A stretch of DNA of 19,692 nt. Origin: CAYJEO01 sp964369355 (GTDB taxonomy: Bacteria > Bacillota_I > Bacilli_A > RF39 > UBA660). The notes under the pieces were generated by a model. That model made no database searches, was not told the DNA's origin, and worked only from the letters and a program-made list of their open reading frames with translations. The position numbers were made by a program, and so were the translations under genes. The DNA is taken from NCBI GenBank assembly GCA_964369355.1, contig CAYJEO010000014.1, positions 1-19,692 of the forward strand, written 5' to 3'. Shown piece by piece: positions 1 through 5,341 of this stretch; the stretch's first letter is position 1; every line of letters begins with the position of its first letter.

Positions 1-39
1 ACCTTCCGCTGACAGTGTGAGTTTTCTTAGTTTTGGGTA

Positions 40-64
40 TAAAAAAACTAGGCATTACCTAGTT
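40..64 (-). terminator. Intrinsic terminator of tRNA-Gly
   Basis: Read on the minus strand, AACTAGG, a 5-base loop and CCTAGTT form a 7-bp stem followed directly by a run of seven T. It sits about 10 bases past the CCA end of the tRNA-Gly gene, which is where its terminator should be. Bases 1-39 beyond it hold no feature I can identify. Confidence 0.8.
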
Positions 65-74
65 AAATTTTATA

Positions 75-148
75 TGGAGCAGATGATGAGAATCGAACTC
101 ACGCAGTCAGCTTGGAAGGCTGAGGTTCTACCATTAAACTACATCTGC
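75..148 (-). tRNA. tRNA-Gly (anticodon TCC)
   Basis: The reverse complement folds as a tRNA. The acceptor strands are GCAGATG and CATCTGC (bases 142-148 and 79-85), followed by a U discriminator and an encoded CCA. The D-arm has TAGTTTAATGGTAGA, the anticodon loop CTTCCAA reads TCC (Gly, GGA and other GGN codons), and the T-loop has GTTCGATTC. The length is 74 bases including CCA, normal for tRNA-Gly. A consensus promoter lies upstream and a terminator downstream, so it is transcribed alone. Confidence 0.96.
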
Positions 149-166
149 AATTAGTGGACATATATA

Positions 167-195
167 ATTATAGAGTATAAACTTATATATGTCAA
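167..195 (-). promoter_or_regulatory. Sigma-A promoter of tRNA-Gly
   Basis: On the minus strand TTGACA (bases 190-195) and TATAAT (167-172) are separated by exactly 17 bases. This is a perfect consensus and ends about 18 bases before the tRNA 5' end, as expected for a strong stable-RNA promoter. Confidence 0.93.
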
Positions 196-228
196 TAATT
201 TTTTTTAATTTTTAAAAATATTTTTTTA

Positions 229-237
229 TGGTAAAAT
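229..237 (+). promoter_or_regulatory. Extended -10 promoter of the lipoprotein gene
   Basis: TGG followed by TAAAAT forms an extended -10 element 24 bases before the start codon of the lipoprotein gene. No convincing -35 hexamer stands upstream in the A/T run, which is acceptable for an extended -10 promoter. Confidence 0.45.
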
Positions 238-261
238 AAGATAAGGTAGGAGAGGTTATTT

Positions 262-726
262 ATGGGAAAAAAAGTCATAATTATATTATTATTTATTTTA
301 TGTTTAACAGGATGCGATACTAAAAAATATAAGGAAATTGAATATGAAGATAATGAAATATATGCTGTGGCATACTTAGGATATAACGAATTAACAAATT
401 TAGAATTATATGAAGAATATGTAGATATAAACTGTTTAAATACTTATTATTTATCAACAGGAGAATATTATTTAATTATTCCAAGATATGAAGATGTAGA
501 TACTAGAATTTTATTCAACGATATTACTTCAGGAGGAAGTACATATTTTGCTGATTTAACAAATGGCAAACCGTTTATAGTACAAGGTAATATAAGTGAT
601 ATATTTCCTAATATTACATTAGAATTTAAATATCAAGAAGAAGTTTATTCATATACTCCATATATATCATTAAAAGACGGTTCTTTTATTGTTAGTGATG
701 AAGGTATAAATATTACTATAGACTAA
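262..726 (+). CDS. Putative lipoprotein of unknown function
   Basis: A 154-residue protein starts with a short basic segment (MGKK), a hydrophobic stretch (residues 5-16) and the lipobox LTGC, so Cys18 should be lipidated and the mature protein anchored on the outer face of the membrane. The rest is acidic and tyrosine-rich with alternating short strands, and has no motif I recognise. The start is supported by AGGAGAGG seven bases or so upstream. It is a single-gene unit: an extended -10 lies upstream and a terminator overlaps the stop codon. Function unknown; the lipoprotein call itself is secure. Confidence 0.8.
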   Translation: MGKKVIIILLFILCLTGCDTKKYKEIEYEDNEIYAVAYLGYNELTNLELYEEYVDINCLNTYYLSTGEYYLIIPRYEDVDTRILFNDITSGGSTYFADLTNGKPFIVQGNISDIFPNITLEFKYQEEVYSYTPYISLKDGSFIVSDEGINITID

Positions 727-748
727 GATGAGGAATCATCTTTTTTTT
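725..748 (+). terminator. Intrinsic terminator after the lipoprotein gene
   Basis: AAGATGA, loop GGAA and TCATCTT form a 7-bp stem that runs into eight T. The stem begins inside the TAA stop codon. Confidence 0.88.
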
Positions 749-771
749 GTTATTAAAAAAAATTAAGGGCA

Positions 772-777
772 TATAAT
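772..777 (+). promoter_or_regulatory. -10 element upstream of spoVS
   Basis: A perfect TATAAT lies 32 bases before the spoVS start. The best -35 candidate, TTGTTA at 747-752, is 19 bases away and overlaps the preceding T run, so the pairing is uncertain. I see no AGGA/GAAT pair of the sigma-H type that drives spoVS in Bacillus subtilis. Confidence 0.4.
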
Positions 778-809
778 TAATTGTAAACGAAAGGAATGAT
801 TTAATATAT

Positions 810-1070
810 ATGGAAACACTTAAAGTTTCATCACAGTCGAACCCTAATTCTGTAGCAGGTGCATTAGCAAATGTTTTTAGAGAAAAGGGAAGTGTAGAAA
901 TACAAGCAATAGGAGCAGGCGCTTTAAATCAAGCAATTAAAGCAATTGCTATAGCTAGGGGTTTTGTAGCCCCATCAGGAAAAAATTTAATTTGTATACC
1001 AGCTTTTACTGATATTTTAATAGAAGGTGAAGAAAGAACTGCAATCAAGTTAATTATAGAATCAAGATAA
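810..1070 (+). CDS. spoVS: Stage V sporulation protein S
   Basis: The 86-residue product is SpoVS at full family length. It shows the conserved stretches SNPNSVAGALANV, EIQAIGAGALNQA, IARGFVAPSGKNLICIPAF and EERTAIKLI nearly unchanged from Bacillus. SpoVS is a small Alba-like cytoplasmic protein, probably nucleic-acid binding. In B. subtilis it affects septation and the completion of spore coat and core development. The start is fixed by homology (METLKVS), although the AAGGAA ribosome site is about 14 bases away, longer than usual. It is a single-gene unit between two terminators. SpoVS also occurs in some non-sporulating bacteria, so it is supporting rather than decisive evidence for sporulation; cotE and the YjcZ-like genes in this window strengthen the case. 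Confidence 0.97.
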   Translation: METLKVSSQSNPNSVAGALANVFREKGSVEIQAIGAGALNQAIKAIAIARGFVAPSGKNLICIPAFTDILIEGEERTAIKLIIESR

Positions 1071-1074
1071 AAAA

Positions 1075-1104
1075 ATCATTACTTTAAGTAATGATCTTTT
1101 TTTT
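1075..1104 (+). terminator. Bidirectional terminator between spoVS and the pilin-like gene
   Basis: ATCATTACT, loop TTA and AGTAATGAT form a 9-bp perfect stem with eight T on the plus side and a matching T run on the minus side (from A1071-1075). It ends spoVS (plus) and the convergent pilin-like gene (minus), whose stop codon lies in the T run. Confidence 0.9.
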
Positions 1105-2263
1105 AATTTATTGTAACATTAATATTAACGATTGCTTGATTTTTATTTATTGAATTATCAGTAGCAATAGCTTTAATAGTATAGCTACCAATTTCTAAAG
1201 TATTTAAATTTTCTATGATTTCATCATTATAATAAAATTTCAAATCTTTGATACCAGTGCCAACATCAATCATGTCAGCAGTAATATTGTTAGATAAATT
1301 GTAATCAGTTCCTTTAAATATATTAATTGAAGTAGTATCTAAAGTTAAAGTAGGGGCAATAGTATCTACTACAGTAACACGTACTTTAATAACTTTTTCA
1401 TTACCAGAGTGATCCGTTGCAGTATAAGTAATATAATAACTGCCTTCTTTAGAATCATCTACCTCATTAGTAATAACAACATCTAAATTGTCTTGATATA
1501 AGCTACCAGTGAATTGAGAGTTATCAGATACTGTATAAGCATATTCAACAAAGTTATTTAACTCAACATTTGTAGTATGGCTAATTGTTTGATTATTAAC
1601 TGTCAAAACAGGACTAGTAGTATCAACTATATTAACTTCTCTAGTTATCGTTGATTCAGCACCGTTATCATAAGCAGAATAAGTAATAACATAAGTTCCC
1701 AATTTTTTAGTATCAATGCTAGTTACACTAGAACCATTATAGGTAAACGAAGTAGTTGAACTAATTGAAGAACTAGTTTCAAAATCATATGCTACAACAC
1801 CAGGGTCGTTAAAACTAGTATTTATTTCAACATCAATAGAAGCTCCGCCTTTTAAAACTAATACAGGAACATTCGTTTCACTAGTATTACAGCCTCTAGA
1901 ACCAGTATCTTCTAAAACATTATATTTATAAGTTTTTTCAACTTTCGTAATTTCTATTAACATATCATCATCAAAACATTCATTTGTTAATGGGTTTTTA
2001 ACATTAACATCAACGTATCCGTTATACTTTAATTGACCTAATGTAATATAAAATACATCCGTTTCTGTTAATGGAAGTAAATAAATATTATCGACTCCCC
2101 AGTTATTTGCGGATAATTCAATTTGGGTAATTGTTTGATCATACATATTTTTATTATTTTCTCTAATCATATTGTTAATAGGTGGGATAACTACTAAAGC
2201 TATTAAAGCAATAACAACTATAACACCAATTAATTCGACTAATGTAAAGCCTTTTGTTTTCAT
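1103..2263 (-). CDS. Type IV pilin-like protein with three Ig-like repeats
   Basis: The 386-residue protein begins MKTKGFTLVELIG, the class III signal of type IV pilins and pseudopilins. Prepilin peptidase should cut between Gly5 and Phe6, leaving Glu10 as the conserved Glu5 of the mature protein. The hydrophobic helix covers about residues 6-28. A pilin-type domain runs to about 125 and has a Cys97/Cys125 pair that could form a disulfide. Three Ig-like (DUF5011/HYR-type) repeats follow at about 134-214, 218-300 and 304-386, each ending in a YxITYxAxDxxG-like strand and a V-V-D linker. I start at 2263: AGGA lies eight bases upstream, whereas the ATG nine bases further out overlaps that ribosome site. 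No prepilin peptidase, pilus ATPase or platform gene is nearby. It could be a surface appendage or an adhesin anchored through a pilin helix. Confidence 0.8.
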   Translation of the reverse strand: MKTKGFTLVELIGVIVVIALIALVVIPPINNMIRENNKNMYDQTITQIELSANNWGVDNIYLLPLTETDVFYITLGQLKYNGYVDVNVKNPLTNECFDDDMLIEITKVEKTYKYNVLEDTGSRGCNTSETNVPVLVLKGGASIDVEINTSFNDPGVVAYDFETSSSISSTTSFTYNGSSVTSIDTKKLGTYVITYSAYDNGAESTITREVNIVDTTSPVLTVNNQTISHTTNVELNNFVEYAYTVSDNSQFTGSLYQDNLDVVITNEVDDSKEGSYYITYTATDHSGNEKVIKVRVTVVDTIAPTLTLDTTSINIFKGTDYNLSNNITADMIDVGTGIKDLKFYYNDEIIENLNTLEIGSYTIKAIATDNSINKNQAIVNINVTIN

Positions 2264-2286
2264 AAAACACATCCTATTCTAAAATA

Positions 2287-2295
2287 ATTATAGCA
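2287..2295 (-). promoter_or_regulatory. Extended -10 promoter of the pilin-like gene
   Basis: On the minus strand TGC precedes a perfect TATAAT (bases 2287-2292). Transcription would begin near 2280, leaving a leader of about 17 bases that just holds the AGGA ribosome site. No good -35 is visible. Confidence 0.6.
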
Positions 2296-2343
2296 AAATA
2301 AATATTCATTTACTATATAAAATATCATACTTGACAGTAAAAA

Positions 2344-2372
2344 TTGATAAAAAATTAATAATTTGTTATAAT
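2344..2372 (+). promoter_or_regulatory. Sigma-A promoter of sufU
   Basis: TTGATA (2344-2349), a 17-base spacer and TATAAT (2367-2372) lie 23 bases before the sufU start. Five of six bases match in the -35 and all six in the -10. Confidence 0.82.
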
Positions 2373-2394
2373 CAATATCGAAGCAGGTGAAATA

Positions 2395-2823
2395 ATGGAT
2401 ATAAATAATAAAAGAGAAATTATATTAAAACATTATCAAAATCCTTTAAATAAAGGACTTATAGAAAATAATAATTATATAAAAGAAAATATGAATATCG
2501 AATCATGTATAGACCAAATAGAATTAATGGCATTAATAGAAAATGATTTAGTAAAAGATATTAGATTTGATGGTGAGGCTTGTGCAATATGTACATCATC
2601 AACATCAATAATGATTGATACTTTATTGGATAAAGATATAAAAGAAGCAAAAGAAATAATAACTAATTTTGAAAATATGATAGAAAACAAAGAATATGAT
2701 AAAGAAATTTTAGAACAAGCAATTGTTTATGATGATATAAATAAACAAGCAAATAGAAAAAAATGTGCATTATTAGCATGGTGGGGCATTAAAAATATTA
2801 TACAAAACTATGAAAATGAATAA
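2395..2823 (+). CDS. sufU: SufU-type iron-sulfur cluster assembly protein
   Basis: The 142-residue protein matches the SufU/IscU fold: an N-terminal ILKHYQNPLNKG segment, then Cys38-x-Asp40, Cys63 in GEACAICTSSTS, and Cys124 in RKKCALLAWW. In SufU these three Cys and the Asp hold a zinc ion and receive persulfide sulfur from the desulfurase SufS. The length and the region between the second and third Cys fit SufU rather than the shorter IscU. One difference is visible: the family's CGD is CID here. There is also an additional Cys66 three residues after Cys63. No sufC, sufD, sufS or sufB is adjacent, so its partners must be elsewhere. It has its own promoter and terminator. The ribosome site is AGGTG in GCAGGTGAAATAATG. 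Confidence 0.9.
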   Translation: MDINNKREIILKHYQNPLNKGLIENNNYIKENMNIESCIDQIELMALIENDLVKDIRFDGEACAICTSSTSIMIDTLLDKDIKEAKEIITNFENMIENKEYDKEILEQAIVYDDINKQANRKKCALLAWWGIKNIIQNYENE

Positions 2824-2837
2824 AATTAAAAAAATAT

Positions 2838-2874
2838 AAAAAACTACAGATTTTAATTATTTGTAGTTTTTTTT
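2838..2874 (+). terminator. Terminator after sufU (possibly bidirectional)
   Basis: AAACTACA and TGTAGTTT form an 8-bp stem around a 13-base AT-rich loop, with T continuing to 2874. The reverse strand also ends in a T-rich run, so it could stop transcription from the ssb side too. Confidence 0.8.
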
Positions 2875-2950
2875 ATAAATAAATAAAAAAAGATACTACA
2901 TAAAATACATAAGTAGTAAAAAATATCAAAAAAACTATTAAAACACTCAT
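2873..2950 (-). CDS. Possible tiny hydrophobic membrane peptide (25 aa)
   Basis: A minus-strand frame between sufU and ssb starts MSVLIVFLIFFTTY and ends at TAA beside the bidirectional terminator. Almost every residue is hydrophobic, enough for one membrane span. Upstream there is only a weak AGAAG ribosome site and no clear promoter. Minus-strand translation of A-rich intergenic DNA gives Phe/Ile/Val/Tyr by composition alone, so this may be chance. It is listed because the terminator position suits it and because two genuine tiny membrane genes occur elsewhere in the window. Confidence 0.2.
   Translation of the reverse strand: MSVLIVFLIFFTTYVFYVVSFFIYL
2891..2926. repeat. Inverted repeat before the ssb promoter
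   Basis: GATACTAC (2891-2898) is mirrored by GTAGTA (2912-2917) and then TATC (2923-2926). The ACTAC/GTAGT arms repeat those of the neighbouring terminator stem, so the two hairpins could exchange strands. It is upstream of the ssb promoter and not in its transcript. Confidence 0.4.
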
Positions 2951-2979
2951 TTGAACTTCTAAAAATTAAGATATATGAT
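2951..2979 (+). promoter_or_regulatory. Sigma-A promoter of ssb
   Basis: TTGAAC (2951-2956), a 17-base spacer and TATGAT (2974-2979), five of six matches in each. The two ATG codons at 2975 and 2978 lie in the -10 box and so cannot be translation starts, which fixes the ssb start at 3002. Confidence 0.75.
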
Positions 2980-3001
2980 GTTAATCGGAAGGAGAGATAA
3001 T

Positions 3002-3328
3002 ATGTTAAATCAAACAGTAATAGTAGGGAGATTAGTTCATGAACCAGAACTAAGACAAACAGACAATGGTAATAAAGTTACGAATATTACATTAGCAGTA
3101 CCGAGAAATTTTAAAAATGTTAATGGGGAGTATGATACTGACTTTATTTCATGCGTGTTATGGAAAGGTATTGCAGAAAATACTGTTCAATACGTTAAAA
3201 AAGGTGATCTTTTAGGAGTAAAGGGAAGAATACAAGCTCGTGAAATAGAATTAGAAGATGCCACAAAAAAACACTACGTAGAAGTAGTGGCAGAAAAAGT
3301 TACATTTTTATCAAGTAAAAAAGATTAA
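3002..3328 (+). CDS. ssb: Single-stranded DNA-binding protein, short form
   Basis: The 108-residue protein is one OB-fold SSB domain: MLNQTVIVGRLVHEPELR, then TNITLAVPR, the DFISCVLWKGIAENT core strand and VKGRIQARE. It binds single-stranded DNA as a tetramer during replication, repair or recombination. The start has AAGGAG seven bases upstream, and the promoter -10 excludes the longer frame. It ends shortly after the OB fold (VTFLSSKKD) and lacks the acidic DDDLPF-like tail through which housekeeping SSB recruits partners. In this it resembles the short B. subtilis SsbB more than SsbA. It is also not flanked by rpsF and rpsR, the usual neighbours of the main ssb. Its stop overlaps by three bases the stop of the convergent HTH gene. 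Confidence 0.93.
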   Translation: MLNQTVIVGRLVHEPELRQTDNGNKVTNITLAVPRNFKNVNGEYDTDFISCVLWKGIAENTVQYVKKGDLLGVKGRIQAREIELEDATKKHYVEVVAEKVTFLSSKKD

Positions 3329-3516
3329 AAATAATCATAAAATATATCATCTGGTTTCATACTAAAAATAGATGATATTTTTTTTGCCATTTCATAAGAT
3401 AAACGTCTTTGTTTATTTTCAATTTGCCAATAAAATGTTTTGCTAATACCTAGCATATTAGCCATATCGTAAAAACTATAGTTATGTTTTTTTCTTAAAA
3501 GACTTAATTTTTCCAT
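3325..3516 (-). CDS. Small XRE-family HTH regulator
   Basis: The 63-residue protein is a bare Cro/C1-type helix-turn-helix. It opens with LSLLRKKHNYS, then FYDMANMLGISKTFYWQIENKQ forms the scaffold and recognition helices (about residues 15-36), and ISSIFSMKPDDIFYD closes the five-helix bundle. Ribosome site AGGTG lies seven bases before the ATG. It is transcribed away from the second HTH gene at 3644, and the 127 bases between them hold both promoters and several short palindromes. It has no dimerisation or sensor domain. The layout resembles a Cro/repressor switch, but no phage or conjugation gene is nearby, so it may simply be a local regulator. Confidence 0.85.
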   Translation of the reverse strand: MEKLSLLRKKHNYSFYDMANMLGISKTFYWQIENKQRRLSYEMAKKISSIFSMKPDDIFYDYF

Positions 3517-3532
3517 ATTATCACCTAATATA

Positions 3533-3561
3533 ATTATACATTAGATTATTGAAATTTACAA
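3533..3561 (-). promoter_or_regulatory. Promoter of the 63-aa HTH gene
   Basis: On the minus strand TTGTAA (3556-3561), 17 bases and TATAAT (3533-3538), the latter preceded by TG. The palindrome at 3560-3570 touches the -35. Confidence 0.7.
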
Positions 3562-3608
3562 CTAAAAGTTACTAACAAGTTAATTATAAGTTTTGATGAA
3601 ATAAACTT
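3560..3608. promoter_or_regulatory. Cluster of operator-like palindromes between the HTH genes
   Basis: Three short inverted repeats with related AACT/AGTT arms lie in a row: AACTAAAAGTT (3560-3570), TAACAAGTTA (3573-3582) and AAGTTT-N9-AAACTT (3588-3608). They lie between the two divergent promoters, where an XRE-type repressor dimer would act. This is inference from position and symmetry. Confidence 0.45.
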
Positions 3609-3616
3609 GATATAAT
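3608..3616 (+). promoter_or_regulatory. Extended -10 promoter of the 118-aa HTH gene
   Basis: TGA precedes a perfect TATAAT (3611-3616), 28 bases before the start codon. There is no good -35, and the third palindrome ends in this element. Confidence 0.55.
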
Positions 3617-3643
3617 TTTAACATATAGAAAACGAGGTGTAAT

Positions 3644-4000
3644 ATGTTAAACGGGAAGAGAATCAAAGAAGCGAGAAAACAAAAAGGATTCTCACAAGAA
3701 GAATTAGGCAACATCTTAGATGTAACTAAAGTATCTATTTGTGGATATGAGTTAGAGACTAGAACTCCAAACTTACAAACATTTTTAAAACTAGTTGACG
3801 TATTAGACATGGACATCAATTATGCACTTGGTAGAGAAATTGATGTAGTTAGTGATAACAATATAGCCTATGGAACAAAATTATCTTCAGAAGATTTAAA
3901 AGTTATTAAAGCTTTAAAATCAAATAAGAAAATTTATCGTATGTTATGTGATGATCCAAAAAGAACATTAGAATTAATTGACAGAAAATTAAACAAGTAA
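3644..4000 (+). CDS. XRE-family transcriptional regulator (118 aa)
   Basis: Residues 4-60 are a Cro/C1-type DNA-binding domain: GKRIKEARKQKGFSQEELGN, then the recognition helix around VTKVSICGYE and the following LQTFLKLVDVLDMDINYALG. The C-terminal third (about 85-118, LSSEDLKVIKALKSNKKIYR and after) is helical and may dimerise; it carries no sensor domain I know. The start has AGGTG eight bases upstream. The gene faces away from the 63-aa HTH gene across a palindrome-rich spacer and is closed by its own terminator, so autoregulation or mutual repression is likely. The target genes cannot be told from the sequence. Confidence 0.88.
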   Translation: MLNGKRIKEARKQKGFSQEELGNILDVTKVSICGYELETRTPNLQTFLKLVDVLDMDINYALGREIDVVSDNNIAYGTKLSSEDLKVIKALKSNKKIYRMLCDDPKRTLELIDRKLNK

Positions 4001-4002
4001 GA

Positions 4003-4027
4003 AAGAATTATTTATTAGTTCTTTTTT
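4003..4027 (+). terminator. Intrinsic terminator after the 118-aa HTH gene
   Basis: AAGAATTA and TAGTTCTT pair over 8 bp (one G-U) around a 5-base loop, followed by T to 4027. Confidence 0.75.
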
Positions 4028-4041
4028 ATTTTGTCTTTATT

Positions 4042-4050
4042 TGATATACT
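4042..4050 (+). promoter_or_regulatory. Extended -10 promoter of the nucleoside phosphorylase gene
   Basis: TGA plus TATACT (4045-4050) just before the AGGTG ribosome site. The predicted leader is only about ten bases and there is no clear -35, so this is tentative. Confidence 0.4.
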
Positions 4051-4066
4051 TAATATAGGTGATTAT

Positions 4067-5341
4067 ATGAACATAGTAGAAATTATAAATAAAAAAAGAT
4101 TAAAAGAAAGTTTAACCTTAGAAGAAATTCAATATGTAATAGATGGTTTTTTGAAAGAAGAAATAAAAGATTATCAAGTAAGTTCGTTACTTATGGCTAT
4201 AGTATTAAATGGTATGAGTGAAGAAGAAACTATTAATTTAACAAAAGTAATGCTAAACAGTGGAGATGTAATTGATTTATCATCGATAGATAAAATAGTT
4301 GTAGATAAGCATTCAACAGGTGGCGTTGGAGATAAAACTTCTTTAATAGTTGGTCCAATTGTTGCTGCAAATGGTGTAGCAGTAGCTAAAATGAGTGGAA
4401 GAGGGTTAGGGCATACAGGTGGAACAATTGATAAATTAGAATCATTTGAAAACTTTGATGTCTACTTAACTAATAAAAAATTTATTAAACAAGTAAATGA
4501 CATCGGGATGTCTTTAGTAGCTCAAACTGGCAACTTAGTTCCAGCAGATAAAAAATTATATGCACTAAGAGATGTAACTGCAACAGTATCATCTATTCCT
4601 TTAATAGCTTCATCAATTATGTCAAAAAAATTAGCAAGTGGAGCAGACGCAATTGTACTAGATGTAAAAGTTGGAAAAGGAGCGTTACTCAAAACTAAAG
4701 AGGAAGCATCGCAATTAGCAAATCTTATGGTTAAAATAGGTAAATCATTTGGTAAAAAAACAGTATGTTTATTAACTGATATGGATCAACCATTAGGAAA
4801 CGCAATAGGAAATGCCTTAGAAGTAAAAGAAGCAATTGAAATGTTAGAAGGAAACGGTCCTGAAGATTTAAAAGAGATATGTTTATCTATTGCATCAATA
4901 ATGATTAGTTTAGGAAAAAACATAGATATTCAAACAGCAAGATTATTAGCAGAAGATAAATTATATAAAAAAGAGGCTTTAGAAGTATTTAAACAATTCA
5001 TAAAAAAGCAAAAAGGAGATATTAATAGTTTGAAAATATCTGATAAAGTCTATTCTTTAAAAAGTAATAAAACAGGTTGGATAAATAGTATTGATGCTTT
5101 AAAAATAGGTGAAATATCTGCGCTTCTTGGAGCAGGAAGAACTACATTAGATGATAAAATTGATCATAGTGTTGGAATATACTTAAACAAAAAAGTTGGA
5201 GATTATGTTTTAGAAGGTGAAGAGTTATTGAAAGTTTACTATAATGAATCTGATATAAAATTAGTTCCTTTATTAAACTGTTTTGAAATAACACAGATGT
5301 TTACAAACAAAACTCCATTAATATATGAGGTGATAAAATGA
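4067..5341 (+). CDS. pdp: Pyrimidine-nucleoside phosphorylase
   Basis: The 424-residue protein cleaves uridine, deoxyuridine or thymidine with phosphate to the base and (deoxy)ribose-1-phosphate in pyrimidine salvage, acting as a cytosolic dimer. The phosphate-binding segment KHSTGGVGDKTS is at 81-92 and the thymidine phosphorylase family signature SGRGLGHTGGT at 110-120. Further conserved runs are LYALRDVTATV, ASSIMSKKLASGADAI and the C-terminal LLGAGR and DHSVGIYL segments. The length is close to the family's usual 430 or so. I start at 4067, where AGGTG precedes the ATG; the frame opens 36 bases earlier without a ribosome site. The stop is TGA, the only TGA stop I found in the window, and it overlaps the next ATG by four bases, so the two genes are coupled. 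Uridine versus thymidine preference cannot be settled here. Confidence 0.95.
   Translation: MNIVEIINKKRLKESLTLEEIQYVIDGFLKEEIKDYQVSSLLMAIVLNGMSEEETINLTKVMLNSGDVIDLSSIDKIVVDKHSTGGVGDKTSLIVGPIVAANGVAVAKMSGRGLGHTGGTIDKLESFENFDVYLTNKKFIKQVNDIGMSLVAQTGNLVPADKKLYALRDVTATVSSIPLIASSIMSKKLASGADAIVLDVKVGKGALLKTKEEASQLANLMVKIGKSFGKKTVCLLTDMDQPLGNAIGNALEVKEAIEMLEGNGPEDLKEICLSIASIMISLGKNIDIQTARLLAEDKLYKKEALEVFKQFIKKQKGDINSLKISDKVYSLKSNKTGWINSIDALKIGEISALLGAGRTTLDDKIDHSVGIYLNKKVGDYVLEGEELLKVYYNESDIKLVPLLNCFEITQMFTNKTPLIYEVIK

Noticed and set aside
1..39. A GC-richer stub at the left edge that might be the end of an RNA gene or coding region
   Set aside because: It matches no tRNA, tmRNA, RNase P or SRP RNA end that I recognise, and all plus frames either stop at once or run into the tRNA; too short to call.
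2975..3001. Longer ssb start at ATG 2975 or 2978
   Set aside because: Both codons are inside the -10 box of the promoter and lack a ribosome site; AAGGAG supports 3002.
3325..4000. Prophage remnant or integrated element around the two HTH genes
   Set aside because: No integrase, structural, replication or attachment-site-like direct repeats are visible; flanking genes are housekeeping.
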